Shown here piece after piece: positions 41,736 through 50,230 of a DNA stretch of 60,504 nucleotides. How positions within the stretch are numbered: the first letter of the stretch is position 1; each line of letters begins with the position of its first letter. A program made the translations under genes and the position numbers. This stretch comes from Elusimicrobiota bacterium (GTDB lineage Bacteria > Elusimicrobiota > Elusimicrobia > JACQPE01), in contig JACPAN010000003.1 in NCBI GenBank assembly GCA_016180815.1, positions 78,570-139,073 of the forward strand, in the 5' to 3' direction. The notes under the pieces were generated by a model, which saw only the letters and a list, made by a program, of their open reading frames with translations, was not told where the DNA came from and made no database searches.

Positions 41736-42122
41736 ATGGCGACAAAAAAGATTTTGCTAGTCGACGACGACCCCAACTCCCGGGAGCTTTTGCGTTTGGC
41801 GCTGGGTCCTTACGAATGCCGGCTGTTCGAGGCTGCGGACGGAGCCGAGGCTTTGTCGATGGCCCAGCGCGAGCGGCCCGACCTGATCATCCTCGATCAC
41901 ATGATGCCTAAAATGACGGGTTATGAGCTGTTTCATAAAATCCGCGAAGACTCGACGTTATCGGCGACGCGTTTTATTATGGTGACCGTCAAGCATTTCG
42001 ACAGCCAATTCCCCGAACGCCTGCGTCTGGAGGGCTGCGAATTCATCGCCAAACCTTATGATTTCTACGCTTTATATGCCCTGATCCAAAAAGTGCTCGG
42101 CCCGTTGGACCCAAGGCGCTGA
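41736..42122 (+). CDS. single-domain response regulator, paralogue
   Basis: 128 residues. Receiver domain paralogous to the preceding gene: KILLVDDDPNSRELLRLAL, phospho-acceptor in LIILDHMMPKMTGYEL, FIMVTVKHFDSQFPERL, Lys in CEFIAKPYD. The KHFDS-F-PE-L stretch shared by both indicates tandem duplication. The start at 41736 is chosen because the receiver begins there and a TTGACA promoter lies just upstream; the longer frame would read through the preceding gene's end. It has its own promoter, suggesting independent regulation. Confidence 0.92.
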   Translation: MATKKILLVDDDPNSRELLRLALGPYECRLFEAADGAEALSMAQRERPDLIILDHMMPKMTGYELFHKIREDSTLSATRFIMVTVKHFDSQFPERLRLEGCEFIAKPYDFYALYALIQKVLGPLDPRR

Positions 42123-42143
42123 GCGCATCCATTCCTGAACCGC

Positions 42144-42149
42144 TAGAAT
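42144..42149 (+). promoter_or_regulatory. -10 box TAGAAT, gap 7 nt to ATG
   Basis: TAGAAT with G at -14 ends 7 nt before the murG ATG at 42157. Leaderless-type spacing. Confidence 0.5.
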
Positions 42150-42156
42150 TCAGCCC

Positions 42157-43305
42157 ATGAGCGCCCAGCGAAAAATTGTCTTGGCCGTGGGCCTGACCGG
42201 CGGGCACATTTATCCGGCTTTGGCTCTGGCCGAGGAGCTTCAAGAGCAGGGGTGGAGCTGTCTTTTTGTGGCGAGGGCGCAAAGCGAACTAGCCCGGCGC
42301 CTCCTGGAGGAAGGAGGCCATGCGGTTTTATCGTTGGACGCTTTGGGCTGGCCCCGAGGGTGGCGTTCCCTGGGCCGGATACCCATTTTTGCCGTTAAGC
42401 AAGCGCGTTCCTTTTTTTTGTGCCGGCGGGCTTTAAAGGATTGGAAGCCTGATGCGGTCGTAGGGTTCGGCAGCTATGTCTCGTTTCCCGTTCTTCTGGC
42501 GGCAAAAACATTGGGCTTAACGACGATTATTTTTGAGCCCAATGCTGTGATGGGCTTGGCGAATCGCGTTTTTGCGCCATTGGCGGATAAAATCGCTTTG
42601 GCCATGCCTGGGGCGCGGCATTCGGTTTCCGGCCCTAAATTTTTGTTTGTGGAGCCGCCGTTGCGGCGGCGTTTGAAAGAATCCATGTCCGTCGGTCCCG
42701 AAGAAGCCAGGCGGCGCTTGGGGCTGGAGCCCGGCCTGCCCTGCGTGCTTGTGTTCGGGGGAAGTCAAGGAGCTTATTCGCTCAACCAAGCCGCGATCGC
42801 AACGTTGAAAACCTTGCACGATGAAGGCCGTCGTTTTTCTTTTTTTCATGTGACCGGTTCTTCGGCGTTTGAACGAATGAGCCAAGCATACGCAGCCGAT
42901 GGGCCGTTGGCCGGCTTGGGCCGCTGCGCCGGTTATTTCGACGAGATGGGTTTGGCCTATCGGGCCGCTGATTGCGTCGTGTCGCGCGCCGGAGCCATGA
43001 CCTGCCTTGAATTGCTGTATTTTCAAAAGAAAGCCGTTTTGATCCCTTTGGCGGCGTCGACGGAATCTCATCAGCAGGAGAATGCGCGATGTCTCGAACG
43101 TTTGGGAATAGCTACAATCGTAAACGACGACGCCCGGCTTGAGGCCGGTCTGACGGAAGCCTTAAGACAGGCGCTGGGATCCGGCCGTCAGCCGTTTCCC
43201 CGGGGTTCCCGCGAACAATCCGCGGAATCGTTTCAGGCTGCGACGCTTGGGATGATTCCTTTGGCGAAGCTGGTCCGCGGGGAAGCGCGCATCGACAAAA
43301 CTTAG
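42157..43305 (+). CDS. murG: MurG glycosyltransferase
   Basis: 382 residues. Transfers GlcNAc from UDP-GlcNAc to lipid I at the inner face of the membrane, making lipid II. GT-B fold with VGLTGGHIYPALALAEEL at the N-terminus (canonical GGTGGHxxPA with Leu for Gly), VVGFGSYVSFPVLLAA, FEPNAVMGLANR, LVFGGSQGAYSLNQA, VSRAGAMTCLELLYF, and STESHQQENA. Isolated from the division/cell-wall cluster. It leads a plus-strand run murG-surE-barrel-barrel-asnB-uvrB. Confidence 0.9.
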   Translation: MSAQRKIVLAVGLTGGHIYPALALAEELQEQGWSCLFVARAQSELARRLLEEGGHAVLSLDALGWPRGWRSLGRIPIFAVKQARSFFLCRRALKDWKPDAVVGFGSYVSFPVLLAAKTLGLTTIIFEPNAVMGLANRVFAPLADKIALAMPGARHSVSGPKFLFVEPPLRRRLKESMSVGPEEARRRLGLEPGLPCVLVFGGSQGAYSLNQAAIATLKTLHDEGRRFSFFHVTGSSAFERMSQAYAADGPLAGLGRCAGYFDEMGLAYRAADCVVSRAGAMTCLELLYFQKKAVLIPLAASTESHQQENARCLERLGIATIVNDDARLEAGLTEALRQALGSGRQPFPRGSREQSAESFQAATLGMIPLAKLVRGEARIDKT

Positions 43306-43312
43306 AAACGAT

Positions 43313-44074
43313 ATGCCCAAACGAAAAATTTTAATTACCAACGACGACGGCATTTACGGTCCCGGGCTTAAGGCTTTGGAACGGGCCTTAGCCAAGTTTG
43401 CCGACGTTTTCGTCATTGTCCCGGATCAAGAGCGTTCCACGGCCAGCCACTCGTTGACCCTTCATAAACCCCTTAGGGTCCGCCAAATTTCAAAGCGAAC
43501 GTATATTCTTAACGGAACGCCGGCGGATTGCGCCCGTTTCGGACTATTGCACCTGTTGAGCGGGCGCATGGACCTGGTGGTTTCGGGCATCAACAGCGGG
43601 CTGAATTTGGGCGAAGACGTTATTTATTCGGGAACCGTGGCCGCGGCTGTTGAGGCGACCATGATCGGCGTGCCCGCCATCGCGGTTTCAAGAACGCCGG
43701 AGGCAAATCCGGCCGCCTTTTCCGGCGCCGCTGAAATCGCGGCGCGCGTCGCCAAAGGCGTTCTGCGGCACGGGCTGCCCGAGGGGATCACTCTTAATGT
43801 GAACGTGCCTTCGGGGAAGAGAAACGGGACATCCGGGATCAAGGGGTGCCGCGTGACTCATTTGGGCCATCGTCTTTATGGAAAAAAAGTCACGATGCGC
43901 AGCGATCCCAGGGGCCACCGGTACTATTGGCTTTTGGCTAAAAACGTCCAGGGCGTGCCCACGCCCGGCAGTGATGTCGAAAGTTTTGAGCAAGGGTATG
44001 CGACGATTACGCCGATCGGCCTTGACTGGACCGCGGTCCAATATCTTGCCGATCTCAAGAAGTGGAAGATCTGA
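43313..44074 (+). CDS. surE: 5'-nucleotidase SurE
   Basis: 253 residues. Metal-dependent survival protein that dephosphorylates nucleoside monophosphates. ILITNDDGIYGPGLKAL carries the two metal-binding Asp residues; also VPDQERSTASHSLTL, LNGTPADCARFG, VVSGINSGLNLGEDVIYSGT. It lies 7 bases after murG, and the following gene starts at the next base after its stop, so it sits within an operon. Confidence 0.95.
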   Translation: MPKRKILITNDDGIYGPGLKALERALAKFADVFVIVPDQERSTASHSLTLHKPLRVRQISKRTYILNGTPADCARFGLLHLLSGRMDLVVSGINSGLNLGEDVIYSGTVAAAVEATMIGVPAIAVSRTPEANPAAFSGAAEIAARVAKGVLRHGLPEGITLNVNVPSGKRNGTSGIKGCRVTHLGHRLYGKKVTMRSDPRGHRYYWLLAKNVQGVPTPGSDVESFEQGYATITPIGLDWTAVQYLADLKKWKI

Positions 44075-44824
44075 GTGGCTAAATTTTTTATTTTTGTTTT
44101 GGGGATCGTTTTGGCCGGCGTTCCTTTGTCCGGGGGGGAGTTGCAGGTTTCTTTCGGTCCGGCGAACTATGAAGTCGAGGGCGCCGGGCCCGGAGGCCAT
44201 ATTTGGGAGGAGAAACCCTCCTACGAAAACCGTCCTTATATGGAAGTGGAGTACCAGACTCGATTTCGGGAGAACCCCGTCGTTCACCAAACTTACAAAA
44301 AGTTCAAGTGGCAGTATTTGGACGGGCAGCGCCGCGCCATGAGCAATCAGCAGATCAGGCGCCGAGTGGAAACAATGAATGTGTCGGCCGGGTGGGGGTG
44401 GGTTTTTCCGACCGGACTTGGGTTTGAATTGGGCCCGATTCTATTGAGCCAACGGCATCGTTTGGATGATTTGGTCGGCGACGGGCGCCAATCTCATTCG
44501 ACCGTTCGCTTGGGCACGTATTTTAGTTCCGTGTGGTTCGGCCATCGCGGCCCTTGGAAAGGAGAATTCGCCGGTTCAATCGGCGTGGCCGGATGGCCGG
44601 ATCGCCAATCCGTCTATAGCGAGCTGATGCTGTCCTTGGCCCGTTCCTTGGGCGGCGGCCCTTGGTCTATGGGCGTCAAATATGGCGGCGTTTTTTGGCA
44701 GTTTAGCCGGGACGCCAATCTAACGGGCAATGTCGGCTCGTTTTCCGATGCCGTCGTTCTTTTTAAGAATACGGAAACGGACGCTAAATTATTAATGCTG
44801 AGCGTTTCACGGCGCATCAAATGA
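44075..44824 (+). CDS. predicted outer-membrane beta-barrel protein
   Basis: 249 residues with a GTG start directly after the surE stop. Signal peptide (FFIFVLGIVLAGVPLSGG), then alternating strands rich in aromatic residues (VSAGWGWVFPTGLGFELGPI, STVRLGTYFSSVWFG, SLGGGPWSMGVKYGG). Family not recognised. Its stop overlaps the next barrel-like gene by 4 bases, and the pair may form one envelope structure. Confidence 0.65.
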   Translation: MAKFFIFVLGIVLAGVPLSGGELQVSFGPANYEVEGAGPGGHIWEEKPSYENRPYMEVEYQTRFRENPVVHQTYKKFKWQYLDGQRRAMSNQQIRRRVETMNVSAGWGWVFPTGLGFELGPILLSQRHRLDDLVGDGRQSHSTVRLGTYFSSVWFGHRGPWKGEFAGSIGVAGWPDRQSVYSELMLSLARSLGGGPWSMGVKYGGVFWQFSRDANLTGNVGSFSDAVVLFKNTETDAKLLMLSVSRRIK

Positions 44825-45687
44825 GCACAAAAGTCATGAAGGCGGTTTTGTTGACGGCGGCCGTTGTTTGGCGGCCGGCGGCTTTGAATGCGATGACCAT
44901 ACGCTTGGGGTGGCTGCCTGAAGGCAGGATGCGTTATGAGGCTTTTTCCGTCAATCCCAACCGGCGCCCGGATTACCTCAACAGCGAAATGTCGAAAAGT
45001 TTTTTTTGGGAAGCTCTTTGGAGGCACCCGGCTTATCCCGAGTTCGGCATCGATCTTCGAGCCGTTCAGTTCGGCAGGACGTTGGCTTTGGAGCGGGTCG
45101 GCAATTATCAGTCGGCGCCCATGCGTATTTCCGTCCAAGCGTGGCAACTGGTGGCTGAGCGGGATTTGGCCTCGGGTCCGAACGGATTTTTGGCCGGCAT
45201 GGCCGGCATGGGAGTCGTCACCAATCAATTTGAACGGTCGCGTCATATCCTCATCAACGGCGTCGATGTCAGCTCCGAGGTCGGGCTCGATCCAAGCGGA
45301 ACGCAGAGGAGCGGAATTCGCGTATCCATCGAAAATTTTGCTTTGCCGTTGGGCGCGCGCTGGCAGCAGTTCTGGAGCCCGTCGATGTATACAGAAACCG
45401 TGTTGAACTACTCATTTTTGATGGATTTGACGGACGTGTTCAGCGGTTCTTCGCCCTTCAGCGGCTGGGCGTCCCAGGCGCGCGTGATGCTTGGTTGGAA
45501 ACTTGGCTCCTCGTGGGAGGTTTTTGGAGGAGGCATCGGTTATGTCAATCATATGGCCGCTCCTACGGGACAGGGGGGATTGCGGCTGAGGGGAGGCCCT
45601 CAGGCGCCTGAAGGCATTTACGTGTTATGGCAGGAGAATGAAGTGCGTATGTCCGCCGCTTTTCTGGGCGTTGGTTTTAGCTTTTGA
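44821..45687 (+). CDS. predicted outer-membrane protein
   Basis: 288 residues. N-terminal signal (MKAVLLTAAVVWRPAALNA), then strand-rich sequence with frequent Gly/Trp/Phe (MRISVQAWQLVAERDLASG, WASQARVMLGWKLGSSWEVF) and a terminal Phe (FLGVGFSF), consistent with a BAM-inserted barrel. Not recognised. Translationally coupled to the barrel gene upstream; asnB starts 17 bases downstream. Confidence 0.63.
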   Translation: MSTKVMKAVLLTAAVVWRPAALNAMTIRLGWLPEGRMRYEAFSVNPNRRPDYLNSEMSKSFFWEALWRHPAYPEFGIDLRAVQFGRTLALERVGNYQSAPMRISVQAWQLVAERDLASGPNGFLAGMAGMGVVTNQFERSRHILINGVDVSSEVGLDPSGTQRSGIRVSIENFALPLGARWQQFWSPSMYTETVLNYSFLMDLTDVFSGSSPFSGWASQARVMLGWKLGSSWEVFGGGIGYVNHMAAPTGQGGLRLRGGPQAPEGIYVLWQENEVRMSAAFLGVGFSF

Positions 45688-45704
45688 TTTGATGGACGAT
45701 TTCC

Positions 45705-47660
45705 ATGTGCGGCATCACCGGTTTTTTTAGGCTTCCGAACGCCCGGAGTTTTTTCGGCTCTCCTCAAGAGGCCGAGGCCTTGCTCAAGCGCATGACGAGC
45801 GCCATGACTCATCGCGGCCCTGACGACGACGGTTATCTCATCGACGGTCCGCTATGGATGGGGATGCGGCGCCTCAAAATTATCGATTTGGCCGGCGGCC
45901 GCCAGCCGATTTTCAATGAAGATGAAAGCGTGGGCGTTGTTTTCAACGGTGAAATTTACAATTACATCGAATTGCGCCGCGAGCTTGAAACCCGCGGCCA
46001 CCGGTTTAAAACGAATTCCGACACGGAAGTCCTTGTCCATCTTTACGAGGAGCACGGCCTTGATTTTCCCGAGCGCTTGCGCGGCATGTTCGCCTTCGCC
46101 TTATGGGATCGAGGCAAGCAGCGCTTGGTTCTCGGCCGCGATCCGTTCGGCATCAAGCCGCTTTATTGGGGTATTTTCGACGGGTGGCTGGTGTTCGGTT
46201 CGGAAATCAAGGCCGTGCTTCCTTGCCCGGCCGTATTGACGGAAATAGATCCCTCGGCCGTCGACGATCACTTAACGCTGATGTATATCCCGACGCCGAA
46301 GACGATTTATAAACATCTCTTTAAATTGGAACCCGGATCATTGATGACCATCGACGCGCAGGGCCGCCGGGAAACCCATTCTTACTGGCGCGGGTTGCCG
46401 TCTCAAACGGGCCTCAACGGCGGGCTTTCGCATAACCTTCGCGAAACTCTTGACCGGCTGGAAGCGGTTCTTTCGGACTGCGTCCGGATCAGTTTAAGAA
46501 GCGACGTGCCCCTGGGCGTTTTTTTATCCGGCGGCCTTGATTCGGCGGCCATGGCTTATTTCGCCAAACAGCATAAACCGGATTTAAAAACATTCACCGT
46601 CTCCTTCGCCGAAGCCAGCTATGACGAGGGACAGGAGGCTCAGGCCATCGCCCGGCATTTAGGCACGGATCACACGGATATCCGTATGGAGTACCCGAAG
46701 GATTTGGCCGCCTACGCGTCCAACGTGCTGGCCGCCTTCGATGAACCGTTCGGCGATACCTCGGCTCTGCCGACGTACATGCTTTGCAAATTGGCGCGCC
46801 GGCATTTGACGGTGTGTTTATCCGGCGATGGAGGGGATGAGCTGTTCGGCGGTTACCCGACGTTTACCGCGACCAAGGTGATGCGTTACTACAGCCGCCT
46901 GCCCCGTGTTTTGACGGGGAAAATTATCCCATGGCTGGCCGGACGCCTGCCCACGAGTTTTGAGCGCGTGAGTTGGGACTATAAAATCAAACGGTTTGCC
47001 GGCCAGGCGCTCCTGGACGATTACCGCCAGGCGCATTTCGCCTGGCGCGGGGCGTTCAGTTGGCATGACCGGGCCGATCTTTACCAAGACTCATATTGGG
47101 CCGGTCTTTCTTCCCGGCGGCCGTATGATTCCGTGCTCGGGCGTTTTGATGAGGCCGCGGGCGCCCCGTTTATGGATCAATTGTTTTACGTGGATCGCAC
47201 CAGTTATTTGCTCGATGAATTTTTGGTCAAAACCGATCGCATGAGCATGGCGCATTCGTTGGAAGTGCGGCCGCCGATGCTTGATACGTTGCTGGCCGAG
47301 ATGGCCAATCAAATCCCGGCTCATTGGAAAGTGCGCGGTTTGACGACCAAATGGATTTTTCGCCGCTTGCTCAAGGGCAAGCTTCCTGATTCCATCCTTA
47401 AGCTTCCCAAAAAGGGATTCACTCCGCCGCTGGCCCATTGGTTGACGGACCCGGCTTTTCAGGGTTTCGTCCGGGAATCCGTCAATGCCGGGGCGTTGGC
47501 TTCGATGCGCGTCATCCGGCCCCAGGTCGTTGAGCGTCTGCTTGAAGAACATCGTCTCAACAGGGCGGATCATAGTCGTAAGCTTTGGGTTCTTCTGGGC
47601 TTGGGTCTTTTTGCCGAGCGCCATGCCAAACACGCCCTTCAAGCTCAAAAGCCGTTTTAA
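45705..47660 (+). CDS. asnB: asparagine synthase, glutamine-hydrolysing
   Basis: 651 residues. N-terminal class II glutaminase with the nucleophile Cys2 (MCGITGFFRLP), THRGPDDDGYLID, VVFNGEIYNYIELR and KTNSDTEVLVH; C-terminal ATP-pyrophosphatase domain with VFLSGGLDSAAMAYFA and CLSGDGGDELFGGYPTF. The length (about 650) matches the AsnB group often found in polysaccharide or exosortase loci, so the acceptor may be aspartate or a glycan precursor; I cannot decide. Its last 38 bases overlap the start of uvrB. Confidence 0.92.
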   Translation: MCGITGFFRLPNARSFFGSPQEAEALLKRMTSAMTHRGPDDDGYLIDGPLWMGMRRLKIIDLAGGRQPIFNEDESVGVVFNGEIYNYIELRRELETRGHRFKTNSDTEVLVHLYEEHGLDFPERLRGMFAFALWDRGKQRLVLGRDPFGIKPLYWGIFDGWLVFGSEIKAVLPCPAVLTEIDPSAVDDHLTLMYIPTPKTIYKHLFKLEPGSLMTIDAQGRRETHSYWRGLPSQTGLNGGLSHNLRETLDRLEAVLSDCVRISLRSDVPLGVFLSGGLDSAAMAYFAKQHKPDLKTFTVSFAEASYDEGQEAQAIARHLGTDHTDIRMEYPKDLAAYASNVLAAFDEPFGDTSALPTYMLCKLARRHLTVCLSGDGGDELFGGYPTFTATKVMRYYSRLPRVLTGKIIPWLAGRLPTSFERVSWDYKIKRFAGQALLDDYRQAHFAWRGAFSWHDRADLYQDSYWAGLSSRRPYDSVLGRFDEAAGAPFMDQLFYVDRTSYLLDEFLVKTDRMSMAHSLEVRPPMLDTLLAEMANQIPAHWKVRGLTTKWIFRRLLKGKLPDSILKLPKKGFTPPLAHWLTDPAFQGFVRESVNAGALASMRVIRPQVVERLLEEHRLNRADHSRKLWVLLGLGLFAERHAKHALQAQKPF

Positions 47661-49659
47661 GCCGTCCGGCGATCAGCCGCAGGCCGTCAAAAAACTGTTG
47701 GCCGGGCTAAAAGCCGGTTGCCGCCATCAGGTTCTCTTGGGCGTGACCGGCAGCGGAAAAACGTTTACCGCAGCCAATGCCATCGCCCAATGGGGCCGGC
47801 CCGTCTTGGTCATCTCCCACAATAAAGTTCTGGCAGCCCAGCTTTACGCGGAGTTTAAAAGCTTTTTTCCGAACAACGCGGTGGAGTATTTCATTTCGTA
47901 TTACGATTATTATCAGCCTGAAGCGTATATTCCCCAAACCGACACGTATATCGAGAAAGATGCGGCCATCAATGAGCATATCGAGCGTTTGAGGTTGAAG
48001 GCCACGTCGTCCTTGGTCAGCCGCAACGACGTGATTGTAGTGGCGTCGGTGTCTTCGATTTACAATATCGGCGATCCTCAGGACGTCCAGGATTTATGCC
48101 TGTACCTTGAAACCCGCGGTGAGCATGCCCGCGATCGTTTGACCGATGAGTTGATCCGTCTGCAGTATGAGCGCAATGAGCTTGATTTGGCGCCCGGGCG
48201 CTTTCGCGTGCGCGGCGGCCGGATCGAGATTTTTCCGCCTTATGCCGAGCATCCCGTGCGCGTGACTATGGACGGGGATCAGGTTTCATGCATCGAGGAA
48301 ATCCATCGGGTGACCGGCGATGCCGTCGGCCGCAAGGTTTCCCTGCATGTGTACCCGGCCAAGCACTTCGTGACTCCGCCTTCGAGAATCCAGGCGGCGT
48401 TGACGACGATCGCCCAGGAACTCGAGGAGCGTTTAGCCCAGCTTCGTTCCCAGAATAAGCTTTTAGAGGCCCAGCGCCTGCAAAGCCGAACCAAATACGA
48501 TATGGCCATGATGAAATCCATGGGTTTTTGCCACGGCATCGAAAATTACTCTAGGCATATTTCCGGGCGGGGCTCCGGCGAACGGCCGTTTTGTTTGTTG
48601 GATTATTTCTCCAAGGATTTTTTGATGCTCATCGATGAGAGCCATGTCACCCTACCCCAGGTGCGCGGCATGTATGAGGGCGACCGCTCAAGAAAAGAAA
48701 TTTTGATCGAGCACGGTTTTCGCCTGCCGAGCGCGCTGGATAACCGGCCGCTGAAATTCAAGGAGTTTGAGAGCCTGTTGAATCAAGCGATTTACATCTC
48801 CGCCACCCCGGGACCTTACGAACTGTCGCTGGCCGGAGAATCCATCATCGAACAAATCGTGCGCCCGACCGGCTTAGTGGACCCTGATGTGCTGATTCAT
48901 CCCATCAAAGGGCAAATGGACCATCTGTTGGGGGAAATCAACGAACGGGTGAAAACCAAGGAGCGCGTGTTGATCACCACCTTGACCAAACGCATGGCCG
49001 AGGACCTGAACGCCTATCTGGCAGGCAAAGGCTTGCGCGTGCGTTACCTGCATTCCGATATTCAATCCTTGGAGCGGATCAAAATTTTGAAAGATTTGCG
49101 CCTCGGCCATTTTGACGTTTTGGTGGGGGTCAACCTGCTGCGGGAGGGCCTTGATTTGCCTGAAGTATCCTTGGTGGCGATTTTAGACGCGGACAAAGAG
49201 GGATTTTTGCGCTCCGATACCACGATTATTCAAATCTGCGGCCGGGCCGCCCGGCATTTGAAGGGCAAGGTCATCATGTACGCCGATCAAATGACGGGCT
49301 CCATGAAACGCGCCTTGGATGAAATGGAACGCCGCCGTAAATTGCAAACCAGTTATAACGCAAAGAACAAAATTACGCCCCGGCAAATCGTCAAAAGCGT
49401 CGAAGACTTGGCGGAGTTCGGGGTTCAGGCTAAAATGCGCGGCTTAAGCCTGGTGAGGGAAGGGGTGGGCTGGCCCGAAGACAAGAAAAAAGCGCCTCAG
49501 TTGATTAAGGAATTGGAAGAGCAAATGAAAGAGGCGGCGGAACGGCTGGATTTTGAAGTGGCCGCGGCCCTGCGGGATCAGATTTTTGAGTTGAAGGCCA
49601 TGCTGCCTAAGACGCCGGATAAGAAAAAAATCAGCCCGGGCCGGGCTAATCGGAGCTGA
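47623..49659 (+). CDS. uvrB: excinuclease ABC subunit B
   Basis: 678 residues, full length. DNA damage-verification helicase of nucleotide excision repair: RFKPSGDQPQAVKKLLAGL, Walker A LGVTGSGKTFTAAN, YYDYYQPEAYIPQTDTYIEK (the beta-hairpin), DESHVTLPQVRGMY (Walker B), VLVGVNLLREGLDLPEVSL, QICGRAARH, and a C-terminal UVR motif (LEEQMKEAAERLDFEVAAAL). The start is placed at 47623 inside the asnB 3' end, because the long upstream extension is not UvrB-like. It converges on the next gene, with a 14-base overlap. Confidence 0.97.
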   Translation: MPNTPFKLKSRFKPSGDQPQAVKKLLAGLKAGCRHQVLLGVTGSGKTFTAANAIAQWGRPVLVISHNKVLAAQLYAEFKSFFPNNAVEYFISYYDYYQPEAYIPQTDTYIEKDAAINEHIERLRLKATSSLVSRNDVIVVASVSSIYNIGDPQDVQDLCLYLETRGEHARDRLTDELIRLQYERNELDLAPGRFRVRGGRIEIFPPYAEHPVRVTMDGDQVSCIEEIHRVTGDAVGRKVSLHVYPAKHFVTPPSRIQAALTTIAQELEERLAQLRSQNKLLEAQRLQSRTKYDMAMMKSMGFCHGIENYSRHISGRGSGERPFCLLDYFSKDFLMLIDESHVTLPQVRGMYEGDRSRKEILIEHGFRLPSALDNRPLKFKEFESLLNQAIYISATPGPYELSLAGESIIEQIVRPTGLVDPDVLIHPIKGQMDHLLGEINERVKTKERVLITTLTKRMAEDLNAYLAGKGLRVRYLHSDIQSLERIKILKDLRLGHFDVLVGVNLLREGLDLPEVSLVAILDADKEGFLRSDTTIIQICGRAARHLKGKVIMYADQMTGSMKRALDEMERRRKLQTSYNAKNKITPRQIVKSVEDLAEFGVQAKMRGLSLVREGVGWPEDKKKAPQLIKELEEQMKEAAERLDFEVAAALRDQIFELKAMLPKTPDKKKISPGRANRS

Positions 49660-50173
49660 CGCAGGCGCTGGGCCCGCGCCGCAGCGTGAGTATTTGCTTG
49701 CGCACTTTTTTGGACGCGGCCTCTGCGTATTCAATATTGCCGCTTAGATATTCAAGGCCGCCGTTGTTGATCGTGCCGGCGTGGTTGGCGACGGTTGTGA
49801 TGCTTTCGCCGAAGAGGTTCCAGCAATATAAATTAACGTTAATGGATCCGTCTTCCGGAATCCTGTTTTTAGATGCCGCTATTTTATTGACGGCATTGCC
49901 GCAAGCATCATCGAATACCTGCGCCTTTGTTTCTAGTTCATCGGGGTCATCGATCGTCGTATGGTCTTCTTGGGCCGCGCGCAGGTTATCAATGATTTCA
50001 TTAATGCTGGACCTGACCAGATTGCAAGCCGCCACAAGCCGGTCCTCTTCAACCTGAAGATCGTTTTTCGAAACTTCCGTGGAACGGCTCTCATCGGGAT
50101 GGACAACCCGGGCTTTGGCCCAAGCGGTTTGATTGATCATGAAACACAGGCTCAACATGGCAAGTCTTCTCAT
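49646..50173 (-). CDS. unknown secreted protein
   Basis: 175 residues. Signal peptide (LAMLSLCFMINQTAWA), then a mostly helical acidic protein with four mature-region cysteines (AACNLVR, DDACGNA, LYCWNLFG, SACVSSD) that could form disulphides. No family recognised. A TGTTACTCT extended -10 ends 9 nt before the ATG. The 3' end overlaps uvrB by 14 bases on the opposite strand. Confidence 0.65.
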   Translation of the reverse strand: MRRLAMLSLCFMINQTAWAKARVVHPDESRSTEVSKNDLQVEEDRLVAACNLVRSSINEIIDNLRAAQEDHTTIDDPDELETKAQVFDDACGNAVNKIAASKNRIPEDGSINVNLYCWNLFGESITTVANHAGTINNGGLEYLSGNIEYAEAASKKVRKQILTLRRGPSACVSSD

Positions 50174-50182
50174 AGCTTCTTA

Positions 50183-50188
50183 AGAGTA
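50183..50188 (-). promoter_or_regulatory. extended -10 TGTTACTCT, gap 9 nt
   Basis: TACTCT preceded by TGT on the minus strand, 9 nt before the ATG at 50173. Confidence 0.35.
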
Positions 50189-50230
50189 ACAGCGAAATTT
50201 ATTTTGCGCCAGGGGGGTGCGTGTTCGTTT

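Noticed and set aside
47485-47622. 46-residue N-terminal extension of UvrB
   Set aside because: Overlaps asnB out of frame and is unlike UvrB N-termini; start set at 47623.
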